Shown here: positions 9,100-16,579 of the stretch, piece by piece
How positions within the stretch are numbered: position 1 is the first letter of the stretch
How the letters are laid out: every line of letters starts with the position of its first letter
Assembly (NCBI RefSeq): GCF_020544465.1
Contig: NZ_CP066126.1
Coordinates: forward strand, 4,154,001 to 4,218,000
Reading direction: 5' to 3'
DNA: 64,000 nt
Origin: Chromobacterium rhizoryzae
GTDB lineage: Bacteria > Pseudomonadota > Gammaproteobacteria > Burkholderiales > Chromobacteriaceae
Translations under genes and position numbers: made by a program
The notes under the pieces: generated by a model
Database searches by the model: none
What the model was told of the DNA's origin: nothing
Seen by the model: the letters and a program-made list of their open reading frames with translations, nothing else

Positions 9100-9462
9100 T
9101 CAGCCGCCGTATTTCTTCTGATAGGCCGCCACCAGCCGCTGCCCCAGCTCTTCCTTGTCCATGAAGCCGAAGCCGAGCACGGTGTAGCCCTCCTCGATCG
9201 CGGTCACGCCCTCCTCCACCGAACGCATGCCGTACTTGGCCTTGTAGCCGTACTTGGTCTGCGCGGTGATGGCGCCGGCGCCGCCGCTGCCGCAGAAGGA
9301 AATGCCCAGCTGCGCGCCCTCCGCCTGCATCACGTCGCCCAGCTTCATATCCGCGGCCATGCCCGCGATCACCACCGCGCGCGCGCCGGCGGCCTCCGCG
9401 CCCGCGCCCACTTTCTGTCCCTTGCCCAGACGGTCGCCAATCACTACGGTTATCTGTGTCAT
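9100..9462 (-). CDS. SFCGS-family glycine-rich protein
   Basis: 120 residues. Contains the family signature ISFCGSGGAGAI (about 54-65) with one conserved cysteine in a glycine-rich loop, and a Rossmann-like start ITVVIGDRLGKGQKV. The invariant Cys in a loop is reminiscent of a phospho-cysteine or nucleophile site such as in EIIB proteins, but this is only an analogy. Second gene of the operon, 39 bases after the small PRD gene. No experimental function known to me. Confidence 0.8.
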   Translation of the reverse strand: MTQITVVIGDRLGKGQKVGAGAEAAGARAVVIAGMAADMKLGDVMQAEGAQLGISFCGSGGAGAITAQTKYGYKAKYGMRSVEEGVTAIEEGYTVLGFGFMDKEELGQRLVAAYQKKYGG

Positions 9463-9501
9463 TGTCTTCTCCTCTATCTCTCTATCTATGCACGGCGGAC
9501 T

Positions 9502-9834
9502 TCAGGCCTTGTTCTTGGCCATCTCGAAATGAATGGACAGCAAAAGCGCTTCTTCTTCCGGCAGATTGCCGAACAGGGCCACCACCGCGGCGGACAGCCG
9601 CCGCGTGGTGTCCGAGATCTCGTCGAACAGGCTCTTGTCGAAATCCGGCAGCCCTTCGCCGGTCAGCGAGCGGCGCGCCATCGCCAGCACGTGCGAATCC
9701 AGCTTCTGCTGCTGAACCTCGGTCAGAGACTTGCCGGCCGCATCCAGCAAGGCGGGAATCTGCCCCAGAACCTGGTCCGCCAGGCGGCGGATCGCGGTCT
9801 GGTCGACGGCGGCGGGACGGACTTGATCGTTCAT
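9502..9834 (-). CDS. Stand-alone PRD-domain protein
   Basis: 110 residues making a single PTS regulation domain without DNA- or RNA-binding parts. The segments LDSHVLAMARRSLTG and LLLSIHFEMAKN carry the two histidines typical of PRD phosphorylation sites. Small PRD proteins of this kind are found with the SFCGS/DUF4310-4312 genes. It is the first gene of the operon. GGAAAG precedes ATG 9834. Together with the PRD regulator at the operon end it implies that phosphorylation state senses substrate or PTS activity (inference). Confidence 0.78.
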   Translation of the reverse strand: MNDQVRPAAVDQTAIRRLADQVLGQIPALLDAAGKSLTEVQQQKLDSHVLAMARRSLTGEGLPDFDKSLFDEISDTTRRLSAAVVALFGNLPEEEALLLSIHFEMAKNKA

Positions 9835-10041
9835 GAGCTTTCCTTTGCAAAACGGTTGGCGATGTCAGGAAACTGTAATCAAGCCGCCGGCAACTGTGGA
9901 CCGGTGGATTTTCCGCTTCGAAACGGAAATCGCCTGCTCGCCGGGCGGAAACAAGGCGGTCCTGACCGTGCTTGCAGTTGAAGCGCGCGGCGGCTCGGGC
10001 GATACTTCGCGGATTGACCACTGAATAGATGGATGCAAGGC

Positions 10042-10761
10042 ATGACCCACCGCATCGTGTTTGTAGAAGACGACGCCGACCTGGCCGAGCTGATCAGCGA
10101 CTTTCTGTCCCGCCATGAAATGGACGTGGTGGTGGAACCGCGCGGTGACGCCGCGCTGGACACCATCGCCCGCGAAGCGCCGGACCTGGTGCTGCTGGAC
10201 ATCATGCTGCCCGGCAAAGACGGCCTCTCCATCTGCCGCGAGCTGCGTCCCAAATTCGACGGCCCCATCATCATGCTGACCTCGCTGGACAGCGATATGA
10301 ACCAGATCCTGGGCCTGGAACTGGGCGCCAACGACTACATTCTGAAAACCACGCCGCCCTCGGTGCTGGTGGCGCGGCTGCGCGCCCAGCTGCGCAATCT
10401 GCGGCCCGCTCCGGCCAACGCCGACGCCGCCGCGCCCAAGCCCGGCACCCGCAAAGTGGTGTTCGGCCAACTGGCGATAGACCCGATCAGCCGCGACGTG
10501 ACGCTGGCCAATGAAAAGATCCCGCTGTCCACCTCGGACTTCGATCTGCTGTGGCTGCTGGCCAGCCACGCCGGCGAAACCCTGAACCGCGACATCCTGC
10601 TCAAGGAAATGCGCGGCGTCAGCTACGACGGCCTGGACCGCAGCATAGACGTGGCCATCTCGCGGCTGCGCAAGAAACTGGGCGACAATCCCAGCGAGCC
10701 GTTCCGCATCAAGACGGTGCGCAACCGCGGCTATCTGTTCTCCTTGTCCGGCTGGGAGTAA
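10042..10761 (+). CDS. rstA: Response regulator RstA
   Basis: 239 residues, OmpR family. The receiver domain starts IVFVEDDADL, has the phospho-acceptor Asp in LVLLDIMLPGKDG and the conserved Lys in NDYILKTTPPSVL, a wording characteristic of RstA. The C-terminal winged helix contains LSTSDFDLLWLL and GLDRSIDVAISRLRKKLG. ATG 10042 fits the family N-terminus; ATG 10033 is an alternative and neither has a strong ribosome site. About 200 bases separate it from the divergent dga-type operon. It is followed after 6 bases by rstB. Confidence 0.93.
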   Translation: MTHRIVFVEDDADLAELISDFLSRHEMDVVVEPRGDAALDTIAREAPDLVLLDIMLPGKDGLSICRELRPKFDGPIIMLTSLDSDMNQILGLELGANDYILKTTPPSVLVARLRAQLRNLRPAPANADAAAPKPGTRKVVFGQLAIDPISRDVTLANEKIPLSTSDFDLLWLLASHAGETLNRDILLKEMRGVSYDGLDRSIDVAISRLRKKLGDNPSEPFRIKTVRNRGYLFSLSGWE

Positions 10762-10767
10762 GCGCGC

Positions 10768-12039
10768 ATGCGCCGATTGTTCATCCAGTTCTACCTGCTG
10801 CTGATGACCTGTTTCCTGGTGGCGGTGGTCTTGGTGGGCGCGGTCTACAAGCAGGCGGTGGACGACGTGGGCGAGCGCTATCTGTCCGACCTGCTGCGCA
10901 CCACGCTGTCGCTGATCGAAGCCGATCTGCGCGGCGTGCCGGAAGACCGCTGGAGCGAAACGCTGGCCAACTCCGACCACGGCTTCACCTTCCGCGTCAA
11001 AGTGGAGAAGATGAGCAGCTATCTGCTGGACGACGAATCCAAGCAGGCGCTGGACCGCGGCGAAATCGTGATGCTGGAAGACAAATACGTGTTCCTGCAA
11101 AAGCTGGAGGACAGCAACTACCTGTTGGTGGCCGGTCCGCTGCGCTATCTATTCTTCCTGCACCAGCTCAAATGGTTCGACTACGCGCTGCTGGGCTTCA
11201 TCGGCCTGTCGCTGGCGATACCGGTGTTTCTATGGATGCGGCCGCACTGGCGCGACCTGGTGGCGCTGGAGCAGACCGCCGGCAAGCTGGCCAGCGGCAA
11301 TCTGTCCGCCCGCGTGGACCTGCCGCCGCGCTCCGGCGTCAGCCAGCTGGGCGTCGCCTTCAACCACATGGCCGACAATATCGCCGCGCTGATCAATAGC
11401 AAGAAAACCCTGACCAACGCCGTGGCCCACGAGTTGCGCACGCCGCTGGCGCGGCTGCGCTACCGGATGGCGCTGCTGGAAGGCGACGAGAGCAGCCCGG
11501 AGCGGCAGGCGATAGAGCGCGACCTCTCCGCCATCGACAAGCTGGTGGAGGAGCTGCTGCTGCACGCGCGGCTGGACCGGCCGGAAGCTCCGCTGAAGCT
11601 CAGCAGCTTCGACGCCATCCCCTGGGCCAAGGACCGCATCGCCGGCCAGGCCGCGCTGACGCAGGACATTCAATGGCTGGAGCCGGCCGGGGCCAGCCTG
11701 GCCATCACCGCCGACGAACACCTGCTGACCCGGGTGCTGGACAACTTCCTGTCCAACGCCCGCCGCCACGCCAACCGCCTGGTGCAGACCAGCATCATCG
11801 TCGAGCAGCGCCACTGCATCATCATGGTGGACGACGACGGCCCCGGCATTCCGGAACAGGACCGCGGCCGGGTGTTCGACGCCTTTGTGCGGCTGGACGA
11901 AAGCCGCGGCCGCAAGACCGGCGGCCACGGCCTGGGCCTGGCCATCGTCGCCGGCATCGCCCGCGCCCACCGCGGCGAGGTGAAAGTGGAAAGCTCGCCG
12001 CTGGGCGGCGCGCGCTTTCTGTTCCGCTGGCCGATCTGA
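10768..12039 (+). CDS. rstB: Sensor histidine kinase RstB
   Basis: 423 residues. Begins MRRLFIQFYLLLMTCFLV, a near match to enterobacterial RstB. Two membrane helices (about 5-27 and 136-157) bracket a periplasmic sensor region; a HAMP linker follows, then the H-box AHELRTPLARLRYR and ATPase motifs N (NFLSNARRHA), G1 (DDDGPGIP) and G2 (TGGHGLGLAIV). In enterobacteria RstB responds to acid and to PhoPQ-controlled signals. The gene pair sits directly upstream of an Asr-like gene that has an RstA-like box. Confidence 0.93.
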   Translation: MRRLFIQFYLLLMTCFLVAVVLVGAVYKQAVDDVGERYLSDLLRTTLSLIEADLRGVPEDRWSETLANSDHGFTFRVKVEKMSSYLLDDESKQALDRGEIVMLEDKYVFLQKLEDSNYLLVAGPLRYLFFLHQLKWFDYALLGFIGLSLAIPVFLWMRPHWRDLVALEQTAGKLASGNLSARVDLPPRSGVSQLGVAFNHMADNIAALINSKKTLTNAVAHELRTPLARLRYRMALLEGDESSPERQAIERDLSAIDKLVEELLLHARLDRPEAPLKLSSFDAIPWAKDRIAGQAALTQDIQWLEPAGASLAITADEHLLTRVLDNFLSNARRHANRLVQTSIIVEQRHCIIMVDDDGPGIPEQDRGRVFDAFVRLDESRGRKTGGHGLGLAIVAGIARAHRGEVKVESSPLGGARFLFRWPI

Positions 12040-12060
12040 CATCCGCCGTCGCCGCGCCTG

Positions 12061-12074
12061 TACATTCCGTAACA
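12061..12074 (+). promoter_or_regulatory. RstA-box-like site upstream of asr-like gene
   Basis: TACATTCCGTAACA differs at two positions from the published enterobacterial RstA box TACATNTNGTTACA. A possible -10 element TAGACT lies at 12094-12099, so the box would sit near the -35 region, as in the E. coli asr promoter. It lies 22 bases after the rstB stop and 113 bases before the next start codon. Recognition is by eye. Confidence 0.6.
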
Positions 12075-12186
12075 TTGGGATACACAGAAGGCATAGACTC
12101 AGCCCCTTGTCATGGTTAGCATTTCGGCCTGAAAAGGACTACATGTCCACTTTCATACCAATCCAAGAAACTTAGGAGTTTCATAA

Positions 12187-12906
12187 ATGAAAAAGCTGGC
12201 TCTGCTTGCTCTGACCGCTGCTTTCAGCCTGGTGTCCGTTAACGGCTTCGCCGCTGAAAAAGCTGCTGCTTCCGCTCCGGTTGCGATCCACAAGGCTAAG
12301 AAAGCCGAGAAAAAAGTAGCGAAGAAAGAAGCTTCCGCTGCTCAAAAAGCTCAGGCCGCCAAAGCCGAAGCTTCCGCTCCGAAGGCTAAAAAAGCCAAGA
12401 AGCACGTAGCTAAGAAAGAAGCTTCCGCCGCTCAGAAAGCTCAAGCCGCCAAAGCTGAAGCTTCCGCTCCGAAAGCTAAAAAAGCCAAGAAGCACGTAGC
12501 CAAGAAAGAAGCTTCCGCCGCTCAGAAAGCCCAAGCCGCCAAGGCCGACGCTTCCGCTCCGAAAAAAGCCAAAAAAGCCAAAAAGCACGTAGCTAAGAAA
12601 GAAGCTTCCGCTGCTCAGAAAGCTCAAGCCGCTAAAGCCGACGCTTCCGCTCCGGCCAAAAAAGCCGCTAAAAAGCACAAAAAGCACGCTGCTAAGAAAG
12701 AAGCTTCCGCTGCTCAGAAAGCTCAAGCCGCTAAAGCCGACGCTTCCGCTCCGGCCAAAAAAGCCGCTAAAAAGCACAAAAAGCACGTAGCCAAGAAAGA
12801 GGCTTCCGCTGCTCAGAAAGCCCAAGCCGCTAAGAAAGAAGCTTCCGCTCCGGCCAAGAAAGCCGAGAAGAAAGCTTCCAAAAAAGCTGCTTCCGCTGCC
12901 AAGTAA
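12187..12906 (+). CDS. asr: Asr-like acid-shock protein: exported Lys/Ala-rich repeat protein
   Basis: 239 residues. An N-terminal signal peptide (MKKLALLALTAAFSLVSVNG then FAAEK) directs export. The mature part is almost only Lys, Ala, Ser, Glu/Asp, Gln, Pro and His, in six repeats of 30-37 residues built on KKEASAAQKAQAAK. E. coli Asr has the same signal-peptide layout and the same QKAQAAKKH words in a shorter protein, so this looks like an expanded Asr. Position after rstAB and behind an RstA-like box agrees. The strong site AGGAG precedes the ATG. Codon use is strongly biased to GCT, AAA and TCC, unlike neighbours, which suggests high expression. An alternative label is histone-H1-like protein, but the signal peptide argues against a DNA-bound role. 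Confidence 0.82.
   Translation: MKKLALLALTAAFSLVSVNGFAAEKAAASAPVAIHKAKKAEKKVAKKEASAAQKAQAAKAEASAPKAKKAKKHVAKKEASAAQKAQAAKAEASAPKAKKAKKHVAKKEASAAQKAQAAKADASAPKKAKKAKKHVAKKEASAAQKAQAAKADASAPAKKAAKKHKKHAAKKEASAAQKAQAAKADASAPAKKAAKKHKKHVAKKEASAAQKAQAAKKEASAPAKKAEKKASKKAASAAK
12322..12903 (+). repeat. Six in-frame tandem repeats within asr
   Basis: The coding repeats start at residues 46, 76, 106, 137, 170 and 203. Unit length grows from 30 to 37 codons because of AKKAAKKHKKH-type insertions. Adjacent units are nearly identical at DNA level over the KEASAAQKAQAAK part, so copy number could change by slippage or recombination. Confidence 0.9.
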
Positions 12907-12951
12907 TCAGGCGGCGAGCATTGCCGGAACCTCCGGCAATCGCACATAATT

Positions 12952-12975
12952 CGGGGCGCTTCGGCGCCCCGTTTT
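12952..12975 (+). terminator. Rho-independent terminator after asr
   Basis: Eight-base stem CGGGGCGC/GCGCCCCG with a TTCG tetraloop, followed by TTTT. A second hairpin ATTGCCGG/CCGGCAAT lies just upstream at 12920-12940. Confidence 0.9.
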
Positions 12976-12995
12976 CATTTGCAAGGCCAAACTCG

Positions 12996-13802
12996 ATGAA
13001 ACTCCCGCTGCTTGTCCTCAGTGTTCTGCTTGCCCTGCCGGCGTCCGCCGCCCCCACCGTCTCCGCGGAACACAAGATCCTGTTCTTCGGCCAGGACGAT
13101 CGCGTCCGCACTCGCCCCGACCATCAACCCTGGCTCGCCGTCGGACAATTGCAAACCCGCTCCCGCACCATTTGCACCGGCGCGCTGGTGGCGCGCGACG
13201 TGGTGCTGACCGCCGGCCATTGCTTCGTCGACGAGAAAGGCCGTTTCGATCCGGCGGTCAGCTTCACCGTCGGCCTGTGGGGCGATGAATTCACCGCACG
13301 CAGCAAGATTTTGGAAGTGCAGGTGGACAAGAGCTTTCTCAAAGGCCTGGACCGCCGCGCCGACGGCCTCTACATCCCGCCGCGCATCGCGCCGCGCGAC
13401 TTCGCCTTCGTCCGCCTGGCCACCCCCTTGGGCGACACCCAGGGCGTGCTGCCCGTCTTCAGCGGCAACGCCAAGCAGTTGCGCGAATTGCTGAACCAGC
13501 GGAGCTGGACGCTGACCCAGGGCGGCTACCCCATCGACGATCAAAAACACCTGCTGGTGCACAACGCCTGCAAGGCGACCAAGCTGCGCCCGGACGGCCG
13601 CCTGACCCACCGCTGCGACACGCTGGAAGGCAATAGCGGCTCGCCAGTGTTCGTGATGGGGCCGGGACAGCCGGTCATCGTCGCGGTGCAAAGCTCCGCC
13701 CCCACCGCCGCGCGGCGCAAGCAAGAAGACAATATGAGCGTCAGCGCGCCGATGTTCTACGATGCGCTGCAGCAGTTCATCAGCAAGAGCGCCAAGCCAT
13801 GA
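12996..13802 (+). CDS. ydgD: Exported trypsin-like serine protease (YdgD-like)
   Basis: 268 residues. Signal peptide MKLPLLVLSVLLALPASA, then an S1-family fold: catalytic His in VVLTAGHCF, Asp in PRDFAFVRLA and Ser in EGNSGSPVF. It should act in the periplasm or outside. In E. coli ydgD lies near asr and this neighbourhood is kept here, so processing of the Asr-like protein is a reasonable but untested guess. ATG 12996 begins the signal peptide and is preferred over the longer frame from 12921, which runs through the asr terminator. Confidence 0.87.
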   Translation: MKLPLLVLSVLLALPASAAPTVSAEHKILFFGQDDRVRTRPDHQPWLAVGQLQTRSRTICTGALVARDVVLTAGHCFVDEKGRFDPAVSFTVGLWGDEFTARSKILEVQVDKSFLKGLDRRADGLYIPPRIAPRDFAFVRLATPLGDTQGVLPVFSGNAKQLRELLNQRSWTLTQGGYPIDDQKHLLVHNACKATKLRPDGRLTHRCDTLEGNSGSPVFVMGPGQPVIVAVQSSAPTAARRKQEDNMSVSAPMFYDALQQFISKSAKP

Positions 13803-13828
13803 AAAAAGCCCCGGCGACGGGGCTTTTT
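13803..13828. terminator. Bidirectional terminator between ydgD and rph
   Basis: Ten-base stem AAAAAGCCCC/GGGGCTTTTT with loop GGCGAC. It is T-rich on both strands and lies between convergent genes. Confidence 0.92.
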
Positions 13829-13848
13829 ACTATTCAGGGCTTGCGCCC

Positions 13849-14565
13849 TCACTCCGCCAGCGCCTGGCGCTGCAGCGCCACCAGCTCGCGGATGCCGGAA
13901 CGGGCCAGGCCCAGCATCGCCTGCAGCTCTTGATCGCCAAACGGCTCGCCCTCGGCGGTGCCCTGCACCTCAACGAAGCGGCCGTCTCCCGTCATCACCA
14001 CATTCATATCGGTGTCGCAGTTGGAGTCTTCCGCGTAATCCAGATCCAGCACCGGCATGCCCTGATACAGGCCCACCGAAATGGCGGCCACCTGGTCGCG
14101 CAGCGGGTTCTCGCTCAGCTTGCCCTCGCGCAGCAGCAGGCCGATCGCGTCGGCCAAGGCCACGTAGGCGCCGGTGATGCTGGCGGTGCGGGTGCCGCCG
14201 TCGGCCTGGATCACATCGCAATCGATCTGGATCTGGCGCTCGCCCAGCTTCTCCAGATCCACCACGGCGCGCAGCGAGCGGCCGATCAGGCGCTGAATCT
14301 CCTGGGTGCGGCCGGACTGCTTGCCGGCGGAGGATTCGCGGCGCATGCGGGAGCCGGTGGAGCGCGGCAGCATGCCGTACTCGGCGGTCACCCAGCCGCG
14401 GCCCTTGCCCTTCAGGAAGCCCGGCACGCCGTCGTCCACGCTGGCGGTGCAAATCACCTTGGTGTCGCCGAACTCGATCAACACCGAACCTTCGGCGTGC
14501 TTGAGGTAGTGGCGGCTGATCCGCACCGTGCGCAGGGCATCGGCCGGGCGTTGGGAAGGTCGCAT
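13849..14565 (-). CDS. rph: Ribonuclease PH
   Basis: 238 residues, normal length. Phosphorolytic 3'-5' exoribonuclease that trims tRNA 3' ends. Diagnostic motifs: MRPSQRPADALR start, KHAEGSVLIEFGDTKV, GWVTAEYGMLPRST, QADGGTRTASITGA, DTDMNVVMT and EVQGTAEGEPF. Two ATGs (14568, 14565) are possible; 14565 matches the family N-terminus. It forms a leftward set with the phosphatase and kinase genes upstream of it. Confidence 0.97.
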   Translation of the reverse strand: MRPSQRPADALRTVRISRHYLKHAEGSVLIEFGDTKVICTASVDDGVPGFLKGKGRGWVTAEYGMLPRSTGSRMRRESSAGKQSGRTQEIQRLIGRSLRAVVDLEKLGERQIQIDCDVIQADGGTRTASITGAYVALADAIGLLLREGKLSENPLRDQVAAISVGLYQGMPVLDLDYAEDSNCDTDMNVVMTGDGRFVEVQGTAEGEPFGDQELQAMLGLARSGIRELVALQRQALAE

Positions 14566-14626
14566 CATGTCATCGTCCAGAACGGTAAATGCCGACGATT
14601 ATATCAGTCGCCACCGACGACGGCGC

Positions 14627-15508
14627 TTAGTCGCGCTTGCCCGCCACCCGGCTGGCCAGAATCTCCTGATGCATGGTTTCCAGATTGGAGTCCAGAATCA
14701 TCCGTCCCATCTGACGCGGCGTCGCCGTTTCCGTGTCCAGCACGTCCTCGCGCTCGCCGTAGTCCTGCGTCTCGTCCAGCAGGGTGACCGCCGCCGCGGA
14801 CAGATTGTCCCCGCCGGCGCCGGCGCGGCGCTCCGCCACATTCATCAGCGCCGGCAAGACCTGGCTGACATTGCGGCGGACGAAGACCTTTTCCAGCTCC
14901 GGGTCCATCACCTGCGACCACAGGCCGTCGGAGCACAGCAGAATGGAGCAGCCCGCGCCCACGCTTTGTTTCTCGCCGACGTCGATGTCCGGATCGCTGG
15001 CCGCGCCCAGACAGTTGTAAATCTTGTGGCGTTCCGGATGCACCTTGGCAGCGTCCTCGCTCAACTGGCCCTGATCGATCAGGCGCTGCACCTGGGAATG
15101 ATCGCGCGAACGCAGACGCAAGCCCTTCTCATCCAGCAGATAGAGCCGGGAATCGCCGACATGACACCAGTACAAGTGCCCCTGCTGGATGATGGCCGCC
15201 ACCACCGTGGTGCTCGGCACCTCCGGCAGCCGGTGGTCGGCGGCGTAATCGAGAATGACTTGATGCGCGGTGCTGACCGCGTTGACGAGAAAGCGATTGG
15301 GATGCGTCAGCGTCGGCGTGGCTTGCTGGTAAAACAGCTCGCTGAGCAGGTCCACCGTGATTTGCGCCGCCACTTCGCCGCGCATATGCCCGCCCATGCC
15401 GTCGGCCACCGCCAGCATCACGGTGTCGCGCGAGTGGGCGATCACCAGCCTGTCCTGGTTGTACGCTCGCCCGCCGATGCGGCTTTCCTGATAGATGGAT
15501 AGTTTCAT
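14627..15508 (-). CDS. PP2C-family Ser/Thr protein phosphatase
   Basis: 293 residues. PPM/PP2C metal-site motifs: GGRAYNQDRL near the N-terminus, VADGMGGHMRGEVAA (~35-50), CHVGDSRLYLL, RDHSQVQRLIDQG and LLCSDGLWSQV, with GGDNLSAAAV near the C-terminus. It is Mn/Mg-dependent and cytoplasmic. It starts 13 bases after the kinase gene stops, so the pair forms a reversible phosphorylation module. The C-terminal tail after the catalytic domain is about 40 residues and shows no known motif. Confidence 0.92.
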   Translation of the reverse strand: MKLSIYQESRIGGRAYNQDRLVIAHSRDTVMLAVADGMGGHMRGEVAAQITVDLLSELFYQQATPTLTHPNRFLVNAVSTAHQVILDYAADHRLPEVPSTTVVAAIIQQGHLYWCHVGDSRLYLLDEKGLRLRSRDHSQVQRLIDQGQLSEDAAKVHPERHKIYNCLGAASDPDIDVGEKQSVGAGCSILLCSDGLWSQVMDPELEKVFVRRNVSQVLPALMNVAERRAGAGGDNLSAAAVTLLDETQDYGEREDVLDTETATPRQMGRMILDSNLETMHQEILASRVAGKRD

Positions 15509-15521
15509 GCCGATCCCCTCA

Positions 15522-16472
15522 TCACGAGCGTCCGCCAGTCAGGTTTTTTATCCATCCCACCCACTTGCTGCCCGCCAGTTCTTCCGGCGGACTGTACTCC
15601 TCCGCCATCAGGCGCTTTTGCAGCCCCGGCACGGTGGCCGGCCTCTCCTCCGGAGACAGCGCCAGGCACTGATCGGTCAGCTCCAGCAACTCGCGGGAGT
15701 ACAAATGGCGGAAGGCCTTGCTCGCCGGCGTCAGCCGATCGCTTTCCTTGCGCTCCTTGGAAATCTGCGGCGTGCCGCCGCCCATGCAAGCGTAAAGACA
15801 GGCGCCCAGCGCGTAGATATCGGTCCACGGCCCTAGCGGCGCGTCTTTTTCATATTGCTCGGGCGCGGCGAAGCCCGGGGTGTACATCGAGGCGAAGTGC
15901 TTGTCGCGGCGCGACAAGGTCTGCCTGGCCGCGCCGAAATCCAGCAGCAGCGGCGCGCCGTTGCGGCGCAGATAGATATTGGCGGGCTTGATGTCCAGAT
16001 GCAGCAGACGCTGCAGATGGACCTCCCGCAGCCCGGACAAGAGCGCGGCGAACCATTTGCGCAGGCGGCGCTCGTCCAGCCGTCCGCCGGCCAGTTCCAG
16101 TTCCCGCACCAGCGAGCGGCCGTCGGCGTACTCCATCACCATATAGACCGTCTGATTGGCGCGGAAGAAATTGATCACTCGCACCACGGTGGGGTGGGAA
16201 ATGCCGGAGAGAATGCGCCCTTCCTCGAAAAAACACTTCAGGCCCAGATTGAAGGCCTCGCGGTCCAACTCATGCGGCACCGTCACGTGGCCGTCCTCGT
16301 CGCGCAGCGCCAGATTGCGCGGCAAGTACTCCTTGATCGCGAACTTATTGTCCTGATCGTCCAGCGCCAGATAGACAACACTGAAGCCGCCCACGGAGAG
16401 TTGGCGGACAATCGTGTACTCGCCCAGCCGGGAGCCGGCCGGCAAAGCGGTCTGCTGGTTCGATTGAGTCAT
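15522..16472 (-). CDS. Eukaryote-like Ser/Thr protein kinase
   Basis: 316 residues, one kinase domain with no transmembrane or PASTA extension. Motifs in order: glycine loop LSVGGFSVVYLA, ATP lysine in FAIKEYLP, catalytic loop HLDIKPANIYL, DFG as LLDFGAARQ, and APE as GFAAPEQYE. It is a soluble enzyme paired with the downstream PP2C gene. Such pairs are best known in type VI secretion and envelope control, but no secretion genes are visible nearby, so targets are unknown. It is divergent from yicC. Confidence 0.93.
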   Translation of the reverse strand: MTQSNQQTALPAGSRLGEYTIVRQLSVGGFSVVYLALDDQDNKFAIKEYLPRNLALRDEDGHVTVPHELDREAFNLGLKCFFEEGRILSGISHPTVVRVINFFRANQTVYMVMEYADGRSLVRELELAGGRLDERRLRKWFAALLSGLREVHLQRLLHLDIKPANIYLRRNGAPLLLDFGAARQTLSRRDKHFASMYTPGFAAPEQYEKDAPLGPWTDIYALGACLYACMGGGTPQISKERKESDRLTPASKAFRHLYSRELLELTDQCLALSPEERPATVPGLQKRLMAEEYSPPEELAGSKWVGWIKNLTGGRS

Positions 16473-16579
16473 GGGGTGTCAGTTGTTATAGTGTCCACAG
16501 GCCTTGGATTGAGCTTAGCAAAGCAATTCGGGCCCAGCCTTGAGAAAGTAAACAATCCGCTCATCTAAGGGGGTGTCTG

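Noticed and set aside
12181..12825. 214-residue minus-strand frame rich in GFLSSGSFFL repeats
   Set aside because: It is the exact antisense of the asr repeats; the plus strand has the signal peptide, ribosome site and terminator.
12187..12906. Histone H1-like DNA-binding protein
   Set aside because: The N-terminal signal peptide and the match to Asr layout and context point to an exported protein.
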